Source of the DNA: Caballeronia peredens
GTDB taxonomy: Bacteria > Pseudomonadota > Gammaproteobacteria > Burkholderiales > Burkholderiaceae
Length of the DNA: 64,000 bases
Reading direction: 5' to 3'
Assembly (NCBI GenBank): GCA_001544595.2
Contig: FCOH02000001.1
Span: 124,001-188,000, forward strand
Shown here: piece after piece, positions 51,768-61,700 of the stretch
Numbering within the stretch: the first letter of the stretch is position 1
Layout of the letters: each line of letters starts with the position of its first letter
The notes under the pieces: generated by a model
What the model saw: only the letters and a program-made list of their open reading frames with translations
The model's database searches: none
What the model was told of the DNA's origin: nothing
Program-made: the position numbers and the translations under genes

Positions 51768-52949
51768 ATGGCTGGACTTCAGGAGAGCGTCAGCATGGCG
51801 TTGTTCTGCGATTTCGAGAACGTCGCGCTGGGCGTTCGCGATGCGAAGTACGAGAAATTCGATATCAGACCCGTGCTCGAACGCCTGTTGCTGAAGGGAA
51901 GCATCGTCGTCAAGAAAGCGTATTGCGACTGGGACCGTTATAAAGGTTTCAAGGCCTCGATGCACGAAGCCAGTTTCGAACTGATCGAAATACCGCATGT
52001 GCGACAGTCGGGCAAGAATTCGGCCGATATCCGTCTCGTCGTCGATGCGCTCGATCTCTGCTACACGAAATCGCATGTCGATACGTTCGTCATCATCAGC
52101 GGAGACTCCGATTTCTCGCCGCTCGTGTCGAAGCTGCGCGAGAACGCGAAGAAAGTGATCGGTATCGGCGTCAAGCAATCGACATCGGATCTGCTCGTCG
52201 CCAACTGCGACGAGTTCATCTTCTACGACGATCTCGTGCGCGAACAGCAACGCGCGATCGTTCGCGAAACGCGCGAAGCACGACGCGCCTCGGACGAAGA
52301 GCGCCATCCGAAGCAGGAAATGGAAGCGCGCAGGTCTCAGGCCATCGCGTTCGCGGTCGAAACATTCGAGGCGCTCGCGTCGGAGCGCGGCGAGAGCGGC
52401 AAGATCTGGGCGTCGGTGCTCAAGAGCGCGATCAAGCGCCGCAAGCCCGGCTTCAGCGAAGCACAATACGGCTTCAAGGCATTCGGCAATCTGCTCGATG
52501 AAGCGCAATCGCGCGGGCTTCTCGAAGTCGGTCGCGACGATAAATCCGGCTCGTTCGTCTATCGTTCCGTGCAGGCGAGCGCCGTCGATATCCGGCAAGC
52601 CGAGACGGCAGGCGCATCGAAAGAAAGCGACGTCGCCGCGGACGGCAACCACAAGCCCGTGCAGGAACCGCAGGTCGTCGCGGAACGCGAGGCGCACGAA
52701 GCGCCAGCCGAACCGAAGAAGAAAAAGGCGCCGGCGCCGCGTCGCGCACGCAAGACGGTGGCAAAGCAGAAGAAACCCGTCGATGTCGCGCAGGAAGCGC
52801 AACCGCAACCGGAACTGCAACCGGAACCGGATGCAGGCGTACCGGCGGAAGTCGCGGTTGCGGAAGCGAGGCCTGCGAAGCCTTCGCGCAAATCGTCGTC
52901 GCGCGCGGGACGCTCGCGCAAAGCCGTCGAAAAAGTGCGCGAACAGTGA
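51768..52949 (+). CDS. NYN-domain (LabA/PIN-like) protein with OST-HTH/LOTUS domain
   Basis: A 393-residue protein. Residues ~10-150 form a NYN/PIN-like nuclease domain with the acidic residues in ALFCDFEN, SADIRLVVDALD and ISGDSDFSPLV. Residues ~190-260 (AFAVETFEALASERG, WASVLKSAIKRRKPGFSE, GLLEV...FVYR) match an OST-HTH/LOTUS domain, which binds RNA. The C-terminal ~120 residues are Lys/Ala/Pro/Glu-rich and disordered. Expected to act on RNA. ATG 51768 has GGAGAA upstream. Confidence 0.85.
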   Translation: MAGLQESVSMALFCDFENVALGVRDAKYEKFDIRPVLERLLLKGSIVVKKAYCDWDRYKGFKASMHEASFELIEIPHVRQSGKNSADIRLVVDALDLCYTKSHVDTFVIISGDSDFSPLVSKLRENAKKVIGIGVKQSTSDLLVANCDEFIFYDDLVREQQRAIVRETREARRASDEERHPKQEMEARRSQAIAFAVETFEALASERGESGKIWASVLKSAIKRRKPGFSEAQYGFKAFGNLLDEAQSRGLLEVGRDDKSGSFVYRSVQASAVDIRQAETAGASKESDVAADGNHKPVQEPQVVAEREAHEAPAEPKKKKAPAPRRARKTVAKQKKPVDVAQEAQPQPELQPEPDAGVPAEVAVAEARPAKPSRKSSSRAGRSRKAVEKVREQ

Positions 52950-52964
52950 GAGTGGACGCAGCCG

Positions 52965-54359
52965 TCAATCCATCGTGGCCGAAGCCGTTTCGCGGGCGTG
53001 CGCGGCCGCATGTTCCTCGGCGCGCCAGCGCTGCCGCGAGCGATACATCGTCGCCAGCGCAATGCGCGCCATCTTCACCCAGCCCGACGGACGCGGATCC
53101 GCGAGCATGCTGAGCGCGCGTGCATAGTCGAGCGTGAGGCCCGGCGTCCACGCCATCGTGGCGGCGCGTTTGCGCACCTGCGCTGCGACCCACAGTTCGG
53201 GCGTCGTCATGATGCGCACGAGCGGCCGCCATCCGCCGCCCTTGCCCCACACGCGCGCGGACGCGCCTTCTATCGCGGCTTCCAGTGCGCGCGCCACGGT
53301 GCTCGAACAGTTGCGATACGTGAGGTTATAAGTTTCGTCGCGACGATACTCGTTCCAGAAGCGCGCAAGCCGTCCGGGATCGTAGTTGCGGATACGCACC
53401 TGCTGCGTCGATGGACACCATGCCTTCGATTCGGTCGCATAGTCGGGCTGGAAGAGGCCGGGGACATCGTTCTCGCGCGTTGCCCGCAGCGTGCGTGAGA
53501 ACTCGTTGGGCGAACGGTCGATCTCGACCGCCGGATACAGGCTGATATACACGCCTTCGGGCGACTCCAGCGCCGCATGACCCGTCGAAATGGTTCCGTT
53601 CCTGTCGATGGCGGCGATATAGCGATCGACGATCAACTGCCGCTTCGCCTGCGCCTTCGCGCTTCCGACGGGCGTCCATACATGCACGGTCAGCGCTGCT
53701 TCGTCGGGGCCGGGCGGGCCGTCGTACACGGTGCCCGAAACGGAAGCGGAAGCGGCGCCCGCGTTCAGCGCGGCGGACGCCGCATCGTCTTCGACAGCGG
53801 GATTCGCCGCCATGCGACGCACGCGCGCCGCGAGCAGAATCATGTTCCAGCCGCCGAAGAAGAGCCCGAACGCGACGCAATACGCAACGGTGCCCGCGTA
53901 ATGGTCCGGATAGGGCTGATAAAAGAAGATCGCGATGGCGATCTCGAGCACGCCGCCCGCTGTCGCGAGCCGCCATTTGCGGAAGCGAACGACGCGTGCC
54001 GAGATGATCTGCAGCGTGCCGTCGACGAGAAAGAGCGTGCCGAAGATGAGCGACAACACGAAGTTGCCGTGCTCGCCGCCGATCAACACGAGCAGCGCGG
54101 AAAGGCAGAACGTCGTGCCCTTCACATAGCGCAGGGTGCGTTGCCCGCCCATGCCGGTCCATGCGACCGCGAGCGTGGCGAGCCCTTCGAGCAGCATCAG
54201 GAGCGCAAAGGGCATGATGGGGAAGTACAGGGAACCGTCGAGCGCGTCTGTGAAGATGACGCCGCCGAGCACGATGCTGAAGAGGCCGAGCGTCAGCAGC
54301 GTGCGCCAGCGCGTGCGCAGGTAATCGACGCCGAGAAGAATCATCACGAGACGAACCAT
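52965..54359 (-). CDS. DUF308 (HdeD-like) membrane protein fused to a possible papain-like domain
   Basis: A 464-residue protein. Residues ~1-185 hold six membrane helices of the HdeD/DUF308 type (GVIFTDALDGSLYFPIMPFALLMLLEG and FGTLFLVDGTLQII). After a linker at ~190-220 the soluble C-terminal half has TGHAALESPEGVYISLYP and TYNLTYRNCSSTVARALE: a His and a Cys in the order of a permuted papain-like (LRAT/NlpC-type) fold. Such a fusion would place a thiol hydrolase or acyltransferase at the inner membrane. The catalytic call is tentative. It is convergent with the NYN gene (15 bp gap). Confidence 0.7.
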   Translation of the reverse strand: MVRLVMILLGVDYLRTRWRTLLTLGLFSIVLGGVIFTDALDGSLYFPIMPFALLMLLEGLATLAVAWTGMGGQRTLRYVKGTTFCLSALLVLIGGEHGNFVLSLIFGTLFLVDGTLQIISARVVRFRKWRLATAGGVLEIAIAIFFYQPYPDHYAGTVAYCVAFGLFFGGWNMILLAARVRRMAANPAVEDDAASAALNAGAASASVSGTVYDGPPGPDEAALTVHVWTPVGSAKAQAKRQLIVDRYIAAIDRNGTISTGHAALESPEGVYISLYPAVEIDRSPNEFSRTLRATRENDVPGLFQPDYATESKAWCPSTQQVRIRNYDPGRLARFWNEYRRDETYNLTYRNCSSTVARALEAAIEGASARVWGKGGGWRPLVRIMTTPELWVAAQVRKRAATMAWTPGLTLDYARALSMLADPRPSGWVKMARIALATMYRSRQRWRAEEHAAAHARETASATMD

Positions 54360-54501
54360 CGTTTCCTCGCTGTCCGATCATTCATGCCTGATGGGGCGCC
54401 GTCGCACGCGACAGGCACGGCCAGACAATTTATACGGCATCGACGGGTGAAGCGGCAAGAACGAAACGCCATTCGTGAATCGAAAACGCAGACGAATGCG
54501 C

Positions 54502-54532
54502 GCGGCGCTCGTGCTTCTTCCACGAGCGCCGC
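54502..54532 (-). terminator. Putative terminator after the alpha/beta hydrolase gene
   Basis: A 12-bp perfect stem (GCGGCGCTCGTG / CACGAGCGCCGC) with a 7-base loop, 20 bp downstream of the minus-strand hydrolase stop. The T-tract is weak. Confidence 0.5.
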
Positions 54533-54552
54533 GCCGACTTTCAGTTTGCTAC

Positions 54553-55362
54553 TTATTGCACTGCATGCTTCGCTGCGTCTTCGATGACCGCCGCCACTTG
54601 TTTCGGCCGCGATTCGTAGACGGAATGGCTCGCGCCGGGAATCACCGTCATGTGGCTATGCGCGCGCTCGTAGTACCAGCGTTCCAGATCCGGATTGATG
54701 ATCTTGTCATCGCCCGCGACGATGCCCCAGCTCGGCTTCGTCGCCCAGGCCGCCGCGGTCAACGGCGTCGTGAAGACTTGCGCCGCGGTGAGGATCTGCG
54801 AATGCGACTCGAACTGCGCCTGCTTGAGCGGCAGATCCGCTGCGAAGTCTTTCGGGAACACGGCCGGGTTCAGATACGTGTAGCCGTCCGCGGTCTTTTC
54901 CACGGCGCCGGTCTGCTTCGCGAGGAAGCTGGGCGTCTTCTTGCCGAGCGCGCCTTCGTCTTCGCCCACGTTCGGCGCGTGCGCCGCGACATAGACGAGT
55001 CCCGCGACGTGCGGATCGACGCCCGCCTCGGTGATGACCGAGCCGCCGTAGCTATGGCCGACGAGAATCGTCGGGCCGTCCTGCAGATCGAGTACGCGTT
55101 TGGTCGCGGTGACATCCGCTTCGAAGGAAGTCAGGGGTTCCTGAACCAGCGTGACGTGATAGCCGTCCCGGGTCAGGATGTCGTACACCGGTTTCCATCC
55201 CGAGCCGTCGACCCACGCGCCATGCACGAGGACGATGTTCCTGACCGGCGCGTGCGCGGCCGGCGTCTTGGCCGGCGCGGCATCCTGAGCCAGCGCGTTC
55301 GTCGATGCGAAAACACCGGCGGACAACGCCAGAACCGAGGCTGCTTGCAAGATACGCTTCAT
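54553..55362 (-). CDS. Exported alpha/beta hydrolase
   Basis: A 269-residue hydrolase with a signal peptide (MKRILQAASVLALSAGVF...ALAQ, ~25 residues). Oxyanion segment LVHGAWVDGSGW, nucleophile elbow GHSYGGSV and the final catalytic His in GASHSVYES are clear; the acid is likely in VAGDDKIINP. It belongs to the salicylate-esterase/EstC-like group of small exported esterases. Probably in the periplasm. Substrate unknown. A DUF4148 gene lies 49 bp upstream on the same strand and may be cotranscribed. Confidence 0.87.
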   Translation of the reverse strand: MKRILQAASVLALSAGVFASTNALAQDAAPAKTPAAHAPVRNIVLVHGAWVDGSGWKPVYDILTRDGYHVTLVQEPLTSFEADVTATKRVLDLQDGPTILVGHSYGGSVITEAGVDPHVAGLVYVAAHAPNVGEDEGALGKKTPSFLAKQTGAVEKTADGYTYLNPAVFPKDFAADLPLKQAQFESHSQILTAAQVFTTPLTAAAWATKPSWGIVAGDDKIINPDLERWYYERAHSHMTVIPGASHSVYESRPKQVAAVIEDAAKHAVQ

Positions 55363-55411
55363 GAAAAACTCCGCTTGGGGCATTGAGAGATCAGTGATCC
55401 GGATGGGTGGA

Positions 55412-55756
55412 TCAGCTGCCGAAATACGGCTGGCAGAAGTCGACTGGCCCGACGCACGTATTCTTCGCAGCGACATGCTTCGAGCCGCCCGAAGCGCTCG
55501 TGCCGACCTGCGCACCGCCGTAGGCTTGCGCGGCGCCGGCGTCCTGTTGCGCGGCGACCTTTGCTTCGGCGGCCTGGATGTCCGACGGGTAGTACGGATC
55601 GCTCGCGAGCGCCGGGTTATAGCCGGCCTTTTCGACGGCGACGAGATCGGCACGCACTTCGGCGCGCGTGACGGGCCCGTTCGACTGAGCGAATGCGAAC
55701 GCCGGAGCGGCAAGCGTGGTGGCAGCGAGGGTGAGGCAAACGAGATACTTTTTCAT
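55412..55756 (-). CDS. DUF4148 domain-containing secreted protein (second copy)
   Basis: A 114-residue exported protein, signal peptide MKKYLVCLTLAATTLAAPAFAFA (~23), then GPVTRAEVRADLVAVEKAGYNPA, the DUF4148 core, an Ala/Gln-rich middle and a C-terminal Cys pair (TCVGPVDFCQPYFGS) that the copy at 32354 lacks. AAGGAGT-like bases precede the ATG. Function unknown. Confidence 0.87.
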   Translation of the reverse strand: MKKYLVCLTLAATTLAAPAFAFAQSNGPVTRAEVRADLVAVEKAGYNPALASDPYYPSDIQAAEAKVAAQQDAGAAQAYGGAQVGTSASGGSKHVAAKNTCVGPVDFCQPYFGS

Positions 55757-56066
55757 GATCGACTCCTTGAATTAATGATTGGTAATCCGAAACAAAATAA
55801 AATGGTTTAACTCCTGTACCGGGCCGTGAGCCGTCGCATCGAGCGACGTTTGCTGGCTTCTCTTCGTGTCGCGACCTTGATGACAATGTATCGGCTCGAT
55901 CGCCCGGCGACTACACCTACGAAGGAGCGTTCGAGCTTCAACCTAGGTTGCGGCCACTAAACGTTCGCGTGCAGCATTGACCGATAAAGCGCCCGTCCAT
56001 ATGCGGCAGATCCCACGCGCGCATGAGACGGGTGATGCCGCCGTCTGATGCGCTCATACCAAGGTG
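55757..56066. other. Intergenic region
   Basis: 310 bp between the DUF4148 gene start and the end of the efflux operon. It should hold the DUF4148/hydrolase promoter (minus strand). No other gene was supported. Confidence 0.5.
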
Positions 56067-57527
56067 TTATCTCTTCGCGATGCCCGCGCCGCCGAGCGCC
56101 GCGCGGTCCCATCCGCCGCCGAGCGCCTTGAGCAGATGAACGCTTGCGTCGAGGCGTCGCGCGTCGATCGTCTCGCCGTTGCGTTCGTTTTCGAGTGCGA
56201 TGGTCTGCGCACTCGCGACCTCGAGATAGTCCGCCGCACCCGCCTGATAGCGATTCGTCGCGAGCTTGAGCGAGAGTTCCGCGGCGGCCGTCGCGCGCTG
56301 CTGGCTTTGCGCCTCCTGCGCGAGCGTATCGAGCGCGCTCATGTTGTCTTCGACTTCCTGAAACGAGGTGAGTACCGTTTGCCGATAATCGGCGACCGCG
56401 CCTTCGTATTGCGCCTTTGCGTTCGCGAGCGCGGCGTCGCGGCGTCCGCCATCGAAGATCGTGCCGGTCAGTTGCGCGCCGAGCGACCAGAACAGACTCG
56501 ATGCCGTGAGCCACGGTGCGAAGAAGGTGCTTTCGAGGCCCGCCGATGCGGAAAGCGTGAGATCCGGATAGAACGCCGCGTGCGCCACGCCGACGCGCGC
56601 ATTGGCGGCCGCGACCCGCCGTTCCGCCGCTGCGATATCCGGGCGACGTTCGAGCAGCTCGGACGGCACGCCGGCGGGAATGTCAGGCAGCGTCGGCAGT
56701 GCGGCGTCGGGCGCGAGCGTGAACGAGGAGGCCGGCACGCCGCAGAGCGTCGCGATCGCATCCTGAAGATGCGTGCGTTGCACATCGATATCGCTGTCCT
56801 GCGTGCGCGCGGTTTCCAGTTGCGTTTGCGCCTGCGCGACGGCGGAAGCGTCGATCGCGCCATCGGTGAGTCGCTGCTGAAGGATGCGCAGTGCCGACGC
56901 GTAGGCGTTCACGGTGTCGTCGAGCAGCTTCTTCTGACGATCGAGCGAGCGCAGATCGAAGTAATCGGCGGCAAGCTCGCTCGTCACCGACAGGCGCACC
57001 GCTTCGAGATCGGCCTGGGTTGCCTGCGCGTCGTCGCTTGCCTGCAGCGTGGCGTCTTTCACGCGGCCGAACAGATCCGGTTCCCAGCTCGCGGCGAGAC
57101 CCGTCGAATAATCGGGCTCCGCCTTGCCCGCCAGCGAGCGATGCTGCAGATTCTGCGAAGTGCGAAAGCGTTCCTGTGCGACGCCCGCGCGCACGGTGGG
57201 CGCATAGCCCGAGCGCTGATAATCGACGAGCGCACGCGCCGCCTGCAACTGCGCGACGGCTTTTTTCACCGATTGATTCGATACGTCGATGCGCGCTTCG
57301 AGTTGGTCGAGGTCGTGGTCGCCGAACACGGTCCACCATGCGCCGCGCGGCGCATCATCCGCGGGTGCGGCGACGGTCCAGCCCGCGGACGGCTGCGCGG
57401 CCGCATAGTGCGCGGGAACGTCGATCGCGGGCGCGCTGTAGCGCGGCAGTGTCGTGCATGCGGCGAGGGCGCACGCGAGGCATGCGGCAAGCATTGCGCG
57501 AACGGGCGCAGCCGAAGTGTCGAGCAT
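56067..57527 (-). CDS. RND efflux outer-membrane lipoprotein, NodT/OprM family
   Basis: A 486-residue outer-membrane factor. Lipobox LAAC with Cys24 gives a lipoprotein, and two TolC-type repeats contain typical segments (PTVRAGVAQERFRTSQN, GLAASWEPDLFGRVKDA, RRPDIAAAERRVAAANARVG). It forms the trimeric exit duct for the pump encoded by the two genes transcribed before it, with gaps of about 10-14 bp. Organic solvents, aromatic acids or antibiotics are typical cargo; none can be assigned here. Confidence 0.92.
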   Translation of the reverse strand: MLDTSAAPVRAMLAACLACALAACTTLPRYSAPAIDVPAHYAAAQPSAGWTVAAPADDAPRGAWWTVFGDHDLDQLEARIDVSNQSVKKAVAQLQAARALVDYQRSGYAPTVRAGVAQERFRTSQNLQHRSLAGKAEPDYSTGLAASWEPDLFGRVKDATLQASDDAQATQADLEAVRLSVTSELAADYFDLRSLDRQKKLLDDTVNAYASALRILQQRLTDGAIDASAVAQAQTQLETARTQDSDIDVQRTHLQDAIATLCGVPASSFTLAPDAALPTLPDIPAGVPSELLERRPDIAAAERRVAAANARVGVAHAAFYPDLTLSASAGLESTFFAPWLTASSLFWSLGAQLTGTIFDGGRRDAALANAKAQYEGAVADYRQTVLTSFQEVEDNMSALDTLAQEAQSQQRATAAAELSLKLATNRYQAGAADYLEVASAQTIALENERNGETIDARRLDASVHLLKALGGGWDRAALGGAGIAKR

Positions 57528-57540
57528 GATAGAAGTCCAT

Positions 57541-58704
57541 TTACGCCTGGCTGTGAGTGCGGAGCGCTTCGCCGTCGCGGATCGAATCGCTCGGGTTGTC
57601 GATCACGCGATCGTTCGCGTTCAGTCCCGTCGATATCTCGACATAGATGCCGAAGTCGCGGCCGATGGTGACCTTCTTCAGCTTTGCGCGGCCGTCGCTG
57701 CCGAGTACGGCGACGGTCACGCCATCGGGCCGGAACAGCAGCGCGCTGGCCGGCAACTGCAGTTCGGGCGTAGCGCTCGCAAGTGACAGATGAAGCTCGG
57801 CGTAGGCGCCCGGCATCAACGCGCCATCCTGATTGTCGATGTCCGCTTCGACGCGCAAGGTCCGGCTCACCGGATCGATCGCATCCGCGCTGCGTGCGAC
57901 GGTCGCGGCAAAGCGCCGGCCAGGATATTGCTGCGTCGTGAGCCACACGGGTGTGCCGGGCACGACGCCCGAAGCCTCGTCCTGCGGCACATCGACGAAC
58001 ACGCGCAGACGATCCGTCTGCTCGATATGCATCAGCTCTCCCGGCATTTCCGCCAGTCCCGGCGCGCCGCCCGCCGTCACCAGCGAACCGACGTCCACGT
58101 TGCGCACGGTGATCACGCCGTCGAACGGCGCGGTGACCTTCTGATACGACGCCATCTGCTGAAGACGCGTGACGTCCGCCTGCTTCGCCTGCAAGGCCGC
58201 GCGCTTCGCGTCGCTGTCGCTGGTCTTGGCATCGGCATCCTGAGGCGAGACGGATTGCGTTTGCAGCATGGTTTGCCAGCGCGCGGCCGTGCTGTTCGCG
58301 AAGCGATAGTCCGCTTGCGCCATCGCGGCGTCCGCGCGGGCCTGTTGCAGATGTGCGTCGAGTTCGGGTGTCTCGATGCGGGCGAGCACTTGTCCCGCAT
58401 GCACGTGCGCGCCGATATCCGCATACCACTGCTGCACATAACCGCTCGTGCGCGCGTAGATCGATGCATCGGCCCACGGCATCACGGAGGCTGGCAGAAG
58501 CAGTTCCTGCGTCGCGGGCGCGCGCGTGGGCGAGATCGTCGCGACAACGGGCTCGCGCTGTTCATCTACCTGACGGGTCTGCGCGGTGCGTGCATGCAGG
58601 CGCGGCACGATGCCGACGGCAAGCAGCACAGCGGCCAGACAGCCGATTGCGATGACAAGCCTGGGCATGCGCTTGCCGTTTGAAGAACGAACTGGCGATT
58701 CCAT
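57541..58704 (-). CDS. RND efflux periplasmic adaptor subunit
   Basis: A 387-residue membrane fusion protein (HlyD/AcrA family). One N-terminal membrane anchor (LVIAIGCLAAVLLAVGIVP) is followed by lipoyl halves (WADASIYARTSGYVQQWYADIG and KVTAPFDGVITVRNVDVGSLV), a coiled-coil hairpin between them, and a beta-barrel domain (DRLRVFVDVPQDEASGVV). ATG 58704 was chosen for AAGGAA upstream. It bridges the pump at 58715 and the outer-membrane factor at 56067. Confidence 0.9.
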   Translation of the reverse strand: MESPVRSSNGKRMPRLVIAIGCLAAVLLAVGIVPRLHARTAQTRQVDEQREPVVATISPTRAPATQELLLPASVMPWADASIYARTSGYVQQWYADIGAHVHAGQVLARIETPELDAHLQQARADAAMAQADYRFANSTAARWQTMLQTQSVSPQDADAKTSDSDAKRAALQAKQADVTRLQQMASYQKVTAPFDGVITVRNVDVGSLVTAGGAPGLAEMPGELMHIEQTDRLRVFVDVPQDEASGVVPGTPVWLTTQQYPGRRFAATVARSADAIDPVSRTLRVEADIDNQDGALMPGAYAELHLSLASATPELQLPASALLFRPDGVTVAVLGSDGRAKLKKVTIGRDFGIYVEISTGLNANDRVIDNPSDSIRDGEALRTHSQA

Positions 58705-58714
58705 TCGAAGTTCC

Positions 58715-61700
58715 TTATTCGACGCTAGAAGCAGATTCGAGACGCAGCGGTTCCTTGCCGCGACGCTTCGCGAGCCAGCCATGCACCATGCCGAACACGA
58801 CCGGCACGAACACGAGCGTGGACAACGTGCCGATGGCAAGCCCGCCGATCACCGCGCGTCCGAGCGGTGCGTTCTGTTTGCCGCCATCGCCTAAGCCGAG
58901 CGCCATCGGCAACATGCCGATGAGCATCGCGAGCGCCGTCATCAGCACGGGACGGAAACGGTCGAAGCCCGCATCGAGTGCGGCGGCGAGCGGCGCGGTG
59001 CCGCGTTGCAGCGCATCGCGCGCGCTGTTGATGACGAGAATGCTGTTCGCCGTGGCGATGCCGATGCACAGGATCGCGCCCGTGAGCGCGGGCACGGAGA
59101 GCGTCGTCTGCGTGACGAAGAGCATCCACGCGACGCCCGCCATCGAACCGGGCAGGCCGCTGATAATGATGAGCGGATCGATCCACGACTGAAAGTTCAC
59201 GACCATCAGCAGATAGACGAGCGCGATCGCGAAGACGAGTCCGAAGCCCAGGCCCGTGAACGACTCGTTCATCGATTGCACCTGCCCGCGCATCACGATC
59301 GACGAGCCGGGCGGCAAGTGCGCGCGTTCGGCATCGACGAGCCTGGTCACGTCGGACGCGACGCCGCCGAGATCGCGATACTGCGTGGACGCGAAAATAT
59401 CGAGTACGGGCTGCACGTTGTAATGCGACACGACGGCCTGCTGCACGCTGCGCGACGTGGTGCCGAGCGTGCCCAACTGATTCTGCGGAGTCTGCCGATT
59501 GGCGGCTGCGTCCTTCGTCGTGAGCGGAATGTTGTCGAGCGTTTGCAGCGAGTGGATGTCGTACTGCGGCACTTCGGCCATCAGCGGATAGCTCACGCCG
59601 TTCTTCGGATCGAGCCAGAAGTTCGGCGTCGTCTGCGAACTGCCGGACAACGCGATCAGCAGATTCTGCGCGACGTCGCGTTGCGTGAGGCCGGCTTGCA
59701 TCGCCTTCGTGCGATCGACGTTCACGTTGATCGTCGGTTCATCGCCGGGCTGCTGAATGCGTGCATCGACGAGGCCGCGCACGCCGCGCATTTCATCGAG
59801 CAGACGATTCGCGACTGCACGGTTTTCAGCGAGCTTGTTGCCGACGATCTGCACGTCGATCGGCGCGGGCAAGCCGAAGTTGAGAATCTGACTGACGATG
59901 TCCGCAGGCAGGAACGCGAAGCTCACGCCGGGAAACGCGGCATTCAGCACATTGCGCAGGCGCGCGACATAGTGAGCGGTGGGCTTGTGCTTCGGCGCGA
60001 GCGTGATCAGGATATCGGCGTCCTCGGGGCCGACCGGGTCCGACGAATCGTAAGTCAGATTGATGCCGCTCACCGGCACGCCGATGTTGTCGAGCACGGC
60101 GGCCTGTTCGTTCGCGGGAATCACGGTGCGGATCTTCGCTTCGACTTCATCCGTGATGCGCGCGGTTTCTTCAATGCGCGTTCCGGTTGGGGCGCGCAAA
60201 TGCAGTCGTATCTCGCCCGTATCGATGGAAGGAAAGAAGTCGCGTCCCTCGAACGGCACGAGCACGAGCGAGGCGAGACAGAGCGCAAGCCAGATCGGCA
60301 CGAAGCGGCGCCGCTTTTCGATGGCCGCTTGCAGCACGTTGCGATAACGCGCGCGCAGCGCCTCGAAGCGCTGCTCGAAGGCCGACTGGAAGCCCGTCAA
60401 TGCGCCGGCCACGCCGTGCATGGCCGTGTGCGTTCGCGAGGGCGCGCGCATCAGAACCATCGCGAGCGTTGGAATGAGCGTGCGCGAGAAGAAGTACGAC
60501 GCGCACATCGCGAAGATCACGGCCTCGGCTAACGGCACGAACAGATAGCGCGCGACGCCCGAGAGCAGAAACATCGGGATGAAGACGATGCAGATGGAGA
60601 GCGTCGAGACGAAGGTCGGCACGGCGATTTCGCCGGAGCCATTCAGGATCGCATCGTGCAGCGCTTCGCCTTTCTCCAGATGATGCGTGATGTTTTCGAT
60701 GGCGACGGTCGCATCATCGACGAGAATGCCGACCGCGAGCGCGAGGCCGCCCAGCGTCATGATGTTGAGCGTCTGCCCGAGCACGCTGAGTGCGATCAGC
60801 GAGGTGAGCACGGCAAGCGGAATCGATACCGCGATGATCAGCGTCGCGCGCCAGCTGCCGAGAAAGAGCAGGATCATCACGGCGGTGAGGCAGGCCGCGA
60901 TCAGCGCCTCGCGCACGACGCCGGAAATCGCCGACTTCACGAACACCGACTGATCGGAAAGCGGCGTGATCTTGAGCGCCTTCGGGAGACCTGCGGCGAT
61001 CTTCGGCAGCATCGCCTTGACCTGCGCGATGATCGTGAGCGTCGACGCGCTGCCCGTCTTCTCGACTTGCAGCAACGCGGCGCGCTTGCCGTCCGAACGC
61101 ACGATGTTGGTTTGCGGCGCGAAGCCGTCGATCACATGCGCGACATCGCGCACGTAGATGACGCCGCCGTTCACGGTCTTGATCGGCAGATCGTTCAGTG
61201 CGGCGACGGTCTGCGTGCTGCCGTTCATCTCGACGTTGTATTCGCGCGCGCCGATCTTGGCCGTGCCGCCCGGCAGGATGAGATTTTGCGCATTGACGGC
61301 GTTGACGACATCGACGGGCGCGAGTCCTTTCGCCTGAAGCTTGGCCGGATCCAGTTCGACCATGATCTGACGAATCTTGCCGCCATAGGGCAGGGGAACG
61401 GCCGCGCCCTGAACCGTGGCGAGCTGCGTGCGGATGAAACTGTTGCCGAGATCGTAGAGCGTCTGTTCGGGCAGCGTGTTGCTGGAGAGCCCCAGTTGCA
61501 GCACGGGCACTGTCGACGCGTTGTACGTGATGATGTTCGGCGGCAGCGTGCCCGGCGGCAGCACACGAAGAATCGACGCGGAATTCGACGCTGCCTGCGC
61601 GATCGCGCGATTGATATCCGCGCCCGGATGAAAAAAGATCTTCACCACGGACACGCCGTTGAGCGATTGCGACTCGATGTGCTCGATGTCGTCCACATCG

